This document shows positions 1 through 5,460 of a stretch of 5,924 nucleotides of DNA, in pieces. This DNA comes from an uncultured Lachnospiraceae bacterium (GTDB lineage: Bacteria; Bacillota; Clostridia; Lachnospirales; Lachnospiraceae). The stretch lies in NCBI GenBank assembly GCA_902796375.1, contig CADBOW010000179.1, positions 1 to 5,924 on the forward strand. Reading direction: 5' to 3'. Every line of letters begins with the position of its first letter. Position 1 is the stretch's first letter. The notes beneath the pieces are model-generated. The model searched no databases and had not been told where the DNA came from. It saw only the letters and a program-made list of their open reading frames with translations. Made by a program: the position numbers and the translations under genes.

Positions 1-16
1 CTGTTGTTTCCTGCAT
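1..16 (-). CDS. Start of a divergent leftward gene (first five codons only)
   Basis: On the minus strand an ATG at 16-14 is followed by codons for Met-Gln-Glu-Thr-Thr and the frame runs off the window edge. A good ribosome binding site, AGAAAGGA (complement of 24-31), lies 7 nt upstream of the ATG. No stop is met, but only five codons are visible, so the product cannot be identified. If real, the gene is transcribed away from the VOC gene at 235, making 17-234 a divergent intergenic region. The call rests only on the SD-ATG pair and could be chance. Confidence 0.4.
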
Positions 17-32
17 GGCTTTGTCCTTTCTG

Positions 33-65
33 TTTGATCCAGCTTTGATCCTGCTTTGATTCTAC
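33..65. repeat. Three tandem 11-bp direct repeats
   Basis: Three head-to-tail 11-bp units occupy 33-43 (TTTGATCCAGC), 44-54 (TTTGATCCTGC) and 55-65 (TTTGATTCTAC). The invariant core is TTTGAT. The period is close to one helical turn, so the cores lie on the same DNA face, as expected for cooperative binding of a protein. The array sits immediately upstream of the ribosome binding site of the putative leftward gene, where an operator would act. On the minus strand the last unit also contains TAGAAT (complement of 59-64), a possible -10, but no good -35 is visible for it. Confidence 0.6.
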
Positions 66-100
66 TATGGAAAATGGGATATTCATAGACCTTTCGTCAT

Positions 101-150
101 ATTGTGCTGAATTGTGCTGAATTCTGCCGGATTGTGCTGATTTTTGTTGA
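101..150. repeat. Tandem 10-bp direct repeats ending at the VOC promoter
   Basis: Five consecutive 10-bp units run from 101 to 150. Units 1, 2 and 4 (101-110, 111-120, 131-140) are identical: ATTGTGCTGA. Unit 3 (121-130, ATTCTGCCGG) and unit 5 (141-150, TTTTTGTTGA) are degenerate. The 10-bp period equals about one helical turn, and the last unit runs into the predicted -35 box at 147-152. The position suits an activator or repressor site for the VOC gene. It differs in sequence from the 11-bp array at 33-65. A neutral slippage repeat cannot be excluded. Confidence 0.65.
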
Positions 151-175
151 ACGGACGGGTGGCATGCGGTAAAAT
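147..175 (+). promoter_or_regulatory. Predicted sigma-A-type promoter of the VOC gene
   Basis: A -35-like TTGAAC (147-152) is separated by exactly 17 bp from a -10-like TAAAAT (170-175). Transcription would start near 181-183, about 53 nt before the VOC start codon. It lies directly after the 10-bp repeat array and directly before a perfect inverted repeat. Four of six and five of six positions match the consensus boxes. Confidence 0.55.
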
Positions 176-179
176 GGTC

Positions 180-198
180 TCATGGAGAAGATCCATGA
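180..198. promoter_or_regulatory. Perfect inverted repeat at the predicted +1 (candidate operator or 5' hairpin)
   Basis: TCATGGA (180-186) and TCCATGA (192-198) are perfect 7-bp inverted arms around a 5-nt spacer. The symmetric site begins 5 nt after the -10 box, so it spans the predicted transcription start. That placement fits a repressor operator. In RNA it could instead form a small hairpin at the extreme 5' end. No particular regulator family is recognisable. Confidence 0.45.
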
Positions 199-234
199 AT
201 CAGACGGAAAATGAACATTTAGGAGGACTAGAAC

Positions 235-612
235 ATGAAGATTACAACATTTAACCCGCAGATAGTTACAGAGAATGACGAACCGGTGATCAAACTCATG
301 GAAGAGTTGGGCTTTGAGGTGAAGCATAGTCCCAAAGGCATCGGTGAGTTTAATGTATCCGGTACCCGGATGAAGGATGGGAACGGCTTTCACATAGATA
401 TTTCCCAGGTGGATCATATGCCGGCTCCGCATGATATGGTTGCGATCCGGATGAATGTTGATAATTTTGATGAAGCATATGAACTGCTTGTTTCCCATGG
501 GTTTAAGAATTTTTACGGAGACAAGGTTGTAGACAGAGAGACATCCAAATCCGCCATGATGATCTCACCCTCGGGTTTTGCGATCAATCTGATTTATCAT
601 GTTAAAGACTGA
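235..612 (+). CDS. VOC (glyoxalase/bleomycin-resistance fold) family protein
   Basis: This 125-residue cytoplasmic protein has the length and strand/helix pattern of a single VOC-superfamily chain. An N-terminal beta-alpha-beta module (about residues 3-60, with the helix ENDEPVIKLMEELGFEV) is followed by a second module (about 66-122) whose helix reads NFDEAYELLVSHGF. The closing strand, SPSGFAINLIYH (111-122), matches the usual 'DPDGN.IEL.E' VOC ending, but the metal-binding Glu of that strand is replaced by Asn. A metal-dependent lyase or dioxygenase activity is therefore unlikely, and no substrate can be assigned. The start is secure: AGGAGG at 221-226 lies 8 nt before the ATG. The upstream region has its own promoter and repeat elements. 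No terminator follows, so readthrough into the GGDEF gene is possible. Confidence 0.8.
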   Translation: MKITTFNPQIVTENDEPVIKLMEELGFEVKHSPKGIGEFNVSGTRMKDGNGFHIDISQVDHMPAPHDMVAIRMNVDNFDEAYELLVSHGFKNFYGDKVVDRETSKSAMMISPSGFAINLIYHVKD

Positions 613-766
613 AGAATGCCGCACCATTAAAAAATCAGTTGAAGAATACGGATGTCCTTCTGCAGATCAGAGGGCATTGATCGGAGGAGATGCTACTTCA
701 CAGGTCTCTGCGTGGAGGGGTTATTATCTTAGAATTATTACAGGGGGTGACAGATATGAATGTTGA
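599..766 (+). CDS. Possible 55-aa small ORF bridging the VOC and GGDEF genes
   Basis: An ATG at 599 opens 55 codons ending at TGA 764-766. It overlaps the VOC 3' end by 14 nt and the GGDEF start by 11 nt, in a third frame. The peptide starts MLKTEECRTIKKSVEEYG and ends GGDRYEC. It is soluble and charged in its first half and resembles nothing I recognise. The overlap at both ends would suit translational coupling, and the frame fills what is otherwise a 143-nt gap. Against it, there is no ribosome binding site before the ATG, and a frame this long arises by chance fairly often. Confidence 0.25.
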   Translation: MLKTEECRTIKKSVEEYGCPSADQRALIGGDATSQVSAWRGYYLRIITGGDRYEC

Positions 767-2090
767 TCAGGTAGCATTTGGGCAGGTGGCAACAACGCTT
801 GCGAAAAATTTTGACAGTATGTATTATGTGGACGTTGAAACCGATGGCTTTATAGAATTCTTTCACTCTGAAATGCTTGACAGTCTGAACCTTCCCGAGC
901 AGGGAACGGATTTTTTCGCATTCCTGTCCGAGCAGGCAAGAAAGGTCGTACACCCGGATGACCTTGAATATGTGCTGCAGCTGATCGATAAGGATGCAAT
1001 CATGAAAAAACTTTCTGAGAATAATTCAAGTCTGGTGGTATTCCGATTTGTCCTGAATGGTAAGATCGTACACATTTGCCATTTCAGTATTATGTGCGAA
1101 GATAAAAAGCACATTTTGGGATGTATAAAGGATATTGAGAATGAGTATCAGGAGAGAGAAGAACAGGACCGCCTGCTGAAATCAATTGAAACCCTTGCGC
1201 GACTGGATGACCTGACCGGGATCAGGAATAAACATGCATATTCGGAGCATGTGGAAGCAATAGATGAGCAGATCCGAGACGGCGATCCGGACCTTGCATT
1301 CGGAGTCGTCATGTGCGATATCAATGATCTGAAAAGGATCAATGATTCGAGAGGACACAGCTTCGGAAATGAAGCAATTCAAAAAGCGTGCCGAATGATC
1401 AGCGAAGTATATGAAAACAGTGAAGTATACAGAGTCGGGGGAGACGAGTTTGTCGTGATCATGACGGGTGATGATTACGTAAGACGCGAAGAGCTTCTGG
1501 AGAATCTGAAGGAGGAATCAGAAGCAAATTTGCGATCACGTTCCGGACCGGTGGTTTCATGTGGAATGGCAGTGTATGATCCCGGTGTTGATAAGGCTTT
1601 CGACGAGGTGTTCCAACGGGCTGACGGTTTTATGTATGAGAATAAAAAAGAACTGAAGTCCGGAAAAAAAGTGGAACGAAGTGAAAGAGAGAGAGGAGCC
1701 GATCGGGTCATTCCGATTGAAAGGAAGAGAAATCTTGACAGCTTATTCGGGGCTATTTTCACAACAGTAGGAGAAGGATATGTATTCCTGGCAGATCTGA
1801 AATATGATTTCTCCAGATGGTCTCTTTCTTTGATCAATGATTTCGGCCTTTCGTCTGAATATATGTATCATGCTGAGAAAATCTGGGAGAAGAACATACA
1901 TCCGGATGACATTCCCCGCTATCTGGAAGTAGTGGATGCTGTTTTGTGGGGGAATTCAGAGCTGTATTCCATCAGCTACCGTGCCCGTAAAGCGGATGGA
2001 AATTATGTGGTCCTGAAACCGAGAGGATTTGTATTGTGTGACAGCAATGGAGAACCTGATTATTTCGGCGGGATCATCATCCCCCAGTAG
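756..2090 (+). CDS. PAS-GGDEF-PAS protein, predicted cytoplasmic diguanylate cyclase
   Basis: Predicted to make cyclic di-GMP from two GTP. From the ATG at 756 the protein has 444 residues and no membrane helix. Residues about 18-128 look like a divergent PAS sensor, including 'VVHPDDLEYVLQLI'. A helical linker (129-148) leads to the GGDEF domain (about 149-300), which starts RLDDLTGIRNKHAY and has the metal-site segment CDINDLKRIND and an intact GGDEF motif at 228-232. The inhibitory I-site is absent: residues 219-222 are YENS, not RxxD. Residues about 330-443 form a second, PAS_3-like domain ('NIHPDDIPRYLEVVDAV'). The chain stops right at the end of that domain, where many relatives carry another catalytic domain. 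The start is set by AGGGGGTGA (742-750), 5 nt before ATG 756. An in-frame ATG at 690 has a GGAGG only 2 nt away and adds a 22-residue non-domain leader, so it is less likely. Confidence 0.88.
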   Translation: MNVDQVAFGQVATTLAKNFDSMYYVDVETDGFIEFFHSEMLDSLNLPEQGTDFFAFLSEQARKVVHPDDLEYVLQLIDKDAIMKKLSENNSSLVVFRFVLNGKIVHICHFSIMCEDKKHILGCIKDIENEYQEREEQDRLLKSIETLARLDDLTGIRNKHAYSEHVEAIDEQIRDGDPDLAFGVVMCDINDLKRINDSRGHSFGNEAIQKACRMISEVYENSEVYRVGGDEFVVIMTGDDYVRREELLENLKEESEANLRSRSGPVVSCGMAVYDPGVDKAFDEVFQRADGFMYENKKELKSGKKVERSERERGADRVIPIERKRNLDSLFGAIFTTVGEGYVFLADLKYDFSRWSLSLINDFGLSSEYMYHAEKIWEKNIHPDDIPRYLEVVDAVLWGNSELYSISYRARKADGNYVVLKPRGFVLCDSNGEPDYFGGIIIPQ

Positions 2091-2115
2091 TTGACCAGGG
2101 AGTGTAGGTTACCAA

Positions 2116-3030
2116 ATGAAGGAAATAACGTCGGAAGATTTTCGAAATATACCGAAGGATGGCGACTCTGAAAGATCGGAAATGCCTGATGAGTCCTTAA
2201 GAGAAGAGAGACAGCATAAGGCAGAAGAAAGCATTCGAAAGAGGTTTCATAAGCAGCTGTTTTCGCCTTTTGCCAGGGCATGTAAAACATATCAGCTCAT
2301 TCAGGAGGGCGACCATATCGCTGTCTGCATCTCCGGCGGTAAGGATTCCATGCTGATGGCAAAGCTTTTTCAGGAGATACAAAGACACAGAAAGTGTAAC
2401 TTCGAACTGACCTTTCTCGTGATGGATCCCGGATACAAAAGGGAAAACCGTGAGCTGATCGAAAGGAATGCAGAAGCCCTGGGAATTCCGATTACGATAT
2501 TTGAAAGCGACATTTTTGATGCGGTGGATACCATAGAGAAAAGTCCCTGCTATATCTGCGCAAGGATGCGCCGCGGATATCTGTACAGTAATGCCAGGAC
2601 GCTGGGCTGCAACAAGATCGCCCTGGGGCATCACTATGATGATGTCATAGAGACGATCCTTATGGGAATGCTGCATGGGGCACAGATCCAGACCATGATG
2701 CCCAAGCTTCACAGCACCAATTTCGAAGGGATGGAGCTGATCAGACCCATGTATCTGGTTCGTGAGAGTGATATCTGTGCATGGAGAGATTACAATGAGC
2801 TTCATTTCCTGCAGTGTGCCTGTCATTTTACGGATACCTGCTCTACGTGTCTCGAGGATGAAATAACTCCATCGAAACGTCTGGAGACAAAGAAACTCAT
2901 CGCTGAGCTTAAGAAGAACAATCCTTTTATTGAATCCAATATCTTTAAGAGTGTGGAGAATGTGAATCTGGATACGCTTATCGCCTATAAGAAGAACGGA
3001 GAGAGGCATCACTTCCTGGACGAGTATTGA
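2116..3030 (+). CDS. TtcA-like PP-loop ATPase, putative tRNA 2-thiolation protein
   Basis: This 304-residue protein belongs to the adenylating PP-loop family that includes TtcA, which thiolates cytidine 32 of tRNA using an Fe-S cluster. The PP-loop SGGKDS is at 73-78 within IAVCISGGKDSMLMAK. The family pair CYIC (C145, C148) and the segment ALGHHYDD (169-176) follow. The C-terminal part adds C234, C236, C242 and C245 (QCACHF...CSTC), candidates for the third cluster ligand and possibly a second metal site. The first ~40 residues are charged, lack the fold's features and are probably disordered. AGGGAGTG (2097-2104) precedes the ATG by 11 nt. The gene begins 25 nt after the GGDEF stop, so they are probably cotranscribed, though a functional link to c-di-GMP is not evident. 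Family membership is clear. The exact substrate is not, because many clostridial members of this type are uncharacterised. Confidence 0.85.
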   Translation: MKEITSEDFRNIPKDGDSERSEMPDESLREERQHKAEESIRKRFHKQLFSPFARACKTYQLIQEGDHIAVCISGGKDSMLMAKLFQEIQRHRKCNFELTFLVMDPGYKRENRELIERNAEALGIPITIFESDIFDAVDTIEKSPCYICARMRRGYLYSNARTLGCNKIALGHHYDDVIETILMGMLHGAQIQTMMPKLHSTNFEGMELIRPMYLVRESDICAWRDYNELHFLQCACHFTDTCSTCLEDEITPSKRLETKKLIAELKKNNPFIESNIFKSVENVNLDTLIAYKKNGERHHFLDEY

Positions 3031-3293
3031 CACAGAGGAGGCGGCACCATGCGTGATCGTATCGTACAGATCGTCACAATTGAATCCGGAAAATAGAAAA
3101 AGAACCTGTCGGAGGTATTACGTTCCGTGACCCGTATCCTGAAAAGTAAATAATGGACATGCATTGCAATAGGTGTGACTCTGATCCTGCTTCTGATCGG
3201 AGTCCTTTTTACCGTGCGTTTTTATGTGGGTATGGAGAATACGAATATTTCCTGTACATCGATTTCTGATGAGAGTCCAAGCCGGATTTTTCA

Positions 3294-3322
3294 TGGAATA
3301 TACATGCGGTCTGTGGTAGAAT
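3294..3322 (+). promoter_or_regulatory. Predicted extended -10 promoter upstream of the dCache-GGDEF gene
   Basis: TGTG (3312-3315), one base, then TAGAAT (3317-3322) matches the TRTGnTATAAT extended -10 element known from Bacillus-type sigma-A promoters. A weak -35-like TGGAAT (3294-3299) sits at 17 bp, and extended -10 promoters tolerate poor -35 boxes. Transcription would begin near 3328-3330, giving the cyclase mRNA a leader of about 187 nt that includes the EAL remnant. This would let the cyclase be expressed apart from the upstream genes. Confidence 0.45.
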
Positions 3323-3336
3323 GGAGCCGTGAGTGT

Positions 3337-3356
3337 ATATCCCGGCTGCGGGATAT
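3337..3356. promoter_or_regulatory. 8-bp perfect hairpin or operator just downstream of the predicted start
   Basis: ATATCCCG (3337-3344) and CGGGATAT (3349-3356) are perfect inverted arms around a GCTG loop, extendable by two G-U pairs outward. The site begins 15 nt after the -10 box at 3317-3322. It would lie near the 5' end of the transcript, either as an mRNA-stabilising stem-loop or as a repressor site in DNA. No U-tract follows, so it is not a rho-independent terminator. Confidence 0.45.
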
Positions 3357-3400
3357 GTGATGATCGGGCGTTGATCAGGGGAAGTAAAGGGAACAAGCCT

Positions 3401-3484
3401 ATGTATGAGAAATGTGATGTGGTTCAGGGATATTACTACAGCAGACCGATTCCAATCGGAGAATTTGAGACGAGATATCTGTAG
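3401..3484 (+). pseudogene. C-terminal remnant of an EAL-domain c-di-GMP phosphodiesterase
   Basis: Codons 3401-3481, ending at TAG 3482-3484, read MYEKCDVVQGYYYSRPIP and then IGEFETRYL. The stretch CDVVQGYYYSRPIPIGEF is the hallmark end of EAL domains ('GCD.vQGYyfskPmp..ef'), which hydrolyse c-di-GMP. Everything needed for catalysis (the EAL motif and the metal ligands) is missing. The frame upstream is open only back to TAG 3317-3319 and does not resemble EAL. Short echoes such as GGCGTTGAT (3366-3374) and GAACAAGCC (3391-3399) could be debris of the 'GVET..EQA' segment that normally precedes this tail, with altered spacing and frame; that part is tentative. There is no convincing start signal. 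The tail lies 31 bp before the dCache-GGDEF gene, in a different frame from the membrane-helix remnant at 3049-3360. Confidence 0.8.
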
Positions 3485-3515
3485 TATATCCGGACGGACA
3501 GAAGAGGGTAAATGA

Positions 3516-5030
3516 TTGAGAATGCATGAACAGGATCAAAAACCGAATAAAGCAGCGAACCATGAGGGAATCCGTTCCCTTGCAGTTGCATTTATCGTAA
3601 TAGCGATATTTATAGCCGGAGCGATCTATATCGGCCAGCGTTTCTATGCAACCGAAAAGGAAGTATTGCAGCAGCAATGCGAGCTGAACGCGAAGGATTC
3701 TGCCAGAGAATATGACCGCTGCCTGCTTACACGCTCCAATATTGTAACTGTTGCCGGCTATACTGTGGATACCATGATGAAATCCGGCAGGGACAATCAT
3801 GCCATTCTGGAGTATCTGACTTCTGAGACCAATTATATCGTTGCCACTCTGGATCCCAGTACCACCGGTATCTACGGACTGATCAACGGTGAATACCTTG
3901 ACGGATCCGGCTGGGTTCCGGATGCGGATTATGTTGCTTCGGAGCGCCCCTGGTATATCCAAACACTGGAGTCAAAGCGTGAGATCACCTTCGTTAAACC
4001 CTATCTGGATGATCAGACCGAAACCGTCATGATGACCGTGACGGATCTCCTCAGCGATAATAAAAGTGTTATAGCCATGGATGTAAGTCTCGATCCGATC
4101 CAGCGGATCATAGAGGAAGTCTCTTCCTCCACGGAAGGCAGTCAGGCCTTTGTTATGGATGCGGGTGGAATCGTTGTTGCGCATTCCGACAGAAGCCAGC
4201 TGGGTGTAAATTATCTGACCACACGGGATTCTCTGGGTCATTCCATTGCTGAAAGGATCCTGGGAGAAGGACAGATGCAGTTCGATCTTACGACAGAAGA
4301 GGGAGATTTCTCCGTCTATGTCGATAAGCTGGAAGGCGGATGGTATAGCATCAGTCTGATCAATACCGATATCTGGTACGAGCCGCTGCAACGTACCGTG
4401 GTGATCGTCGGAGTGGTTCTGGCTGTGCTCATCGCCGTTCTTACCGCTGTATTCCTGCGTCTTAACGCAAAGAACCGGGCGCTTCTACGACTTCATACAC
4501 GCATCGATCAGGAGAAACGCCGCGGGAATGAGCTGCAGGCGCTTTCCGAAACCGACCGTATGACCGGTCTCTACGATCGTGTCAGCGGAAAACGCAAGGT
4601 AGACGAACTGCTTGCCAATGATGTGGAAGGCGTATTTCTGGAGCTGGATATCGACAATTTCAAATCGATCAATGATACCTATGGCCATCAAGTAGGGGAT
4701 CGGGTGATCCTCGAGGTTGCTGATGCTCTCCACCACACCTTCCGGTCAAATGATATTACCATGCGGTTGGGAGGAGACGAGTTCGGCGCCTTCGCAGTCG
4801 GTATCACGAAACAGGATATGGCCGAAGCGATCATTCATCGTATGTTCCATCGATTGGAGAATATTGATATCGCCGAACTGGGGGACCGGAAGGTCAGTGC
4901 CAGTGTGGGGGCTGTGCTCTTTACCGGAAAGGAAAAGGCGTCCTTCGACGAATTATACGCTGCCGTTGATTCTGCCATGTATACCAGCAAGAAGATTTCA
5001 GGCAACAGTCTCACCTTTTGTAAGGATTGA
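3516..5030 (+). CDS. Membrane diguanylate cyclase with dCache sensor and GGDEF domain
   Basis: A 504-residue inner-membrane protein predicted to make c-di-GMP in response to an extracellular ligand. A short cytoplasmic tail precedes a signal-anchor helix (about 21-41). An extracytoplasmic dCache-like domain (about 45-290) follows, with the typical 'SERPWYIQTLES' (142-153), 'ITFVKPYLDD' and 'VMMTVTDLL' segments. A second helix (about 293-314) and a coiled linker lead to the GGDEF domain (343-504). It has DRMTGLYDR, the metal-site run ELDIDNFKSINDTYG, an intact GGDEF at 419-423, and RSND at 410-413 exactly five residues upstream, an intact RxxD inhibitory I-site. Product feedback is therefore expected. 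The start is ambiguous: TTG 3516 lies 7 nt after AGAGGG (3503-3508), while ATG 3522, two codons later, lies 13 nt away. A promoter at 3294-3322 probably serves it. The 3' end overlaps the opposing membrane-protein gene by 20 bp. Confidence 0.92.
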   Translation: MRMHEQDQKPNKAANHEGIRSLAVAFIVIAIFIAGAIYIGQRFYATEKEVLQQQCELNAKDSAREYDRCLLTRSNIVTVAGYTVDTMMKSGRDNHAILEYLTSETNYIVATLDPSTTGIYGLINGEYLDGSGWVPDADYVASERPWYIQTLESKREITFVKPYLDDQTETVMMTVTDLLSDNKSVIAMDVSLDPIQRIIEEVSSSTEGSQAFVMDAGGIVVAHSDRSQLGVNYLTTRDSLGHSIAERILGEGQMQFDLTTEEGDFSVYVDKLEGGWYSISLINTDIWYEPLQRTVVIVGVVLAVLIAVLTAVFLRLNAKNRALLRLHTRIDQEKRRGNELQALSETDRMTGLYDRVSGKRKVDELLANDVEGVFLELDIDNFKSINDTYGHQVGDRVILEVADALHHTFRSNDITMRLGGDEFGAFAVGITKQDMAEAIIHRMFHRLENIDIAELGDRKVSASVGAVLFTGKEKASFDELYAAVDSAMYTSKKISGNSLTFCKD

Positions 5031-5460
5031 CGGCATAAGCTGAGCGGTCCATATTCTGCTTCCGGATCACTGTGACAATGTAGCTCACCAGACCGATACC
5101 GAGCATTACAAAACCCGCGATCATCAGGGCGGTCTGGAGCGGAGATGCGGTGCCGGCTATCTCAAAGACGCCCCGCATCATGCTGCTTACGGTTACGGCC
5201 GCTACCCCTGAGTTATAGACATTCCATGTGAACCTGCCGGGACTCGGGAGGATCCGGATCAGCCGGAGAAGGACTGCCGGGATCATACCGAGGACCAAAG
5301 GCCAGATGAAGAGCCAGGTCATATACGGGGATCGGACATTGTGTGAAAACTGATCATAGATGATAAAGATGATCAGGCAGAATAAACTGATCCCTCCGTA
5401 GAGGATCATTCCCCGGTTGAAATTTGGTGTCTGTTTAGTATCCGATGTATACAATATCAC
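5011..5460 (-). CDS. Four-helix integral membrane protein of unknown function
   Basis: A 149-residue hydrophobic protein with four likely transmembrane segments: about 18-37 (MILYGGISLFCLIIFIIYDQ), 48-68 (after RSPYMT), 84-104, and 109-131. It ends in a short basic tail, NPYKR. I do not recognise a functional family or any catalytic motif. The start is GTG at 5460, supported by AAAGGAG (complement of 5466-5472) 5 nt upstream, inside the end of the preceding glycosidase gene. The two genes overlap by 26 nt, so translation is probably coupled and the products may work together at the membrane. An internal ATG (5409-5407, residue 18) has a poorer signal. At the other end, the stop lies inside the convergent cyclase gene, with no terminator between them. 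Confidence 0.75.
   Translation of the reverse strand: MILYTSDTKQTPNFNRGMILYGGISLFCLIIFIIYDQFSHNVRSPYMTWLFIWPLVLGMIPAVLLRLIRILPSPGRFTWNVYNSGVAAVTVSSMMRGVFEIAGTASPLQTALMIAGFVMLGIGLVSYIVTVIRKQNMDRSAYAVNPYKR

Larger units (their letters stand above)
3049..3360 (+). pseudogene. 5' remnant of a membrane-anchored protein, broken by two in-frame stops
   Basis: A strong ribosome binding site, GAGGAGG (3035-3041), sits 7 nt before ATG 3049 and only 18 nt after the TtcA-like stop. The frame reads MRDRIVQIVTIESGK, then TAG (3094-3096), then KKNLSEVLRSVTRILKSK, then TAA (3151-3153). It continues into a clear membrane helix, CIAIGVTLILLLIGVLFTV, and stays open to TGA 3358-3360. A basic segment followed by one hydrophobic helix is how a membrane sensor starts, and all three pieces share one frame, so two nonsense changes are the simplest reading. 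The downstream part probably drifts into non-coding sequence, because a promoter-like site lies at 3294-3322. Alternatives: a 15-codon peptide (3049-3096) with a good start, or a GTG start at 3127 after GGAGG 3111-3115 that stops after eight codons. Together with the EAL tail at 3401-3484 it probably represents one lost gene. Confidence 0.5.

Noticed and set aside
97..498. 133-codon minus-strand open frame over the VOC gene
   Set aside because: It is a shadow of the VOC gene extended into the promoter region; there is no supporting start signal or domain.
690..755. 22-codon N-terminal extension of the first GGDEF protein from ATG 690
   Set aside because: The GGAGG before it is only 2 nt away, the extension resembles no domain, and ATG 756 has an almost ideal AGGGGGTGA at 5 nt.
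2088..2180. Possible continuation of a GGDEF domain after the TAG at 2088 (reads LTRECRLPNEGN)
   Set aside because: The likeness to an LTGLRN segment is only a few residues, and the frame soon stops; the region is explained by the start of the TtcA-like gene.
2197..3033. 278-codon open frame on the minus strand
   Set aside because: It is the antisense shadow of the TtcA-like gene, whose motifs are clear. The minus-strand translation shows no domain features.
3049..3096. 15-codon ORF with a strong SD read as a regulatory leader peptide
   Set aside because: It is possible, but the same frame continues past the stop into a basic segment and a membrane helix, so a broken gene explains more. It has no run of regulatory codons or attenuator structure.
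3291..3307. Partial copy of the TCATGGA palindrome upstream of the second promoter
   Set aside because: One half-site matches but the other half and the spacing do not. TCATGGA also occurs inside the glycosidase gene near 5704, so chance is likely.
3399..3962. 187-codon minus-strand open frame opposite the EAL remnant and the cyclase start
   Set aside because: Its sequence is the complement of recognisable EAL and dCache coding sequence and looks like no protein family.
4717..5043. 108-codon plus-strand open frame within the GGDEF domain of the second cyclase
   Set aside because: It is an out-of-frame reading of a clearly coding GGDEF domain, without its own ribosome binding site.
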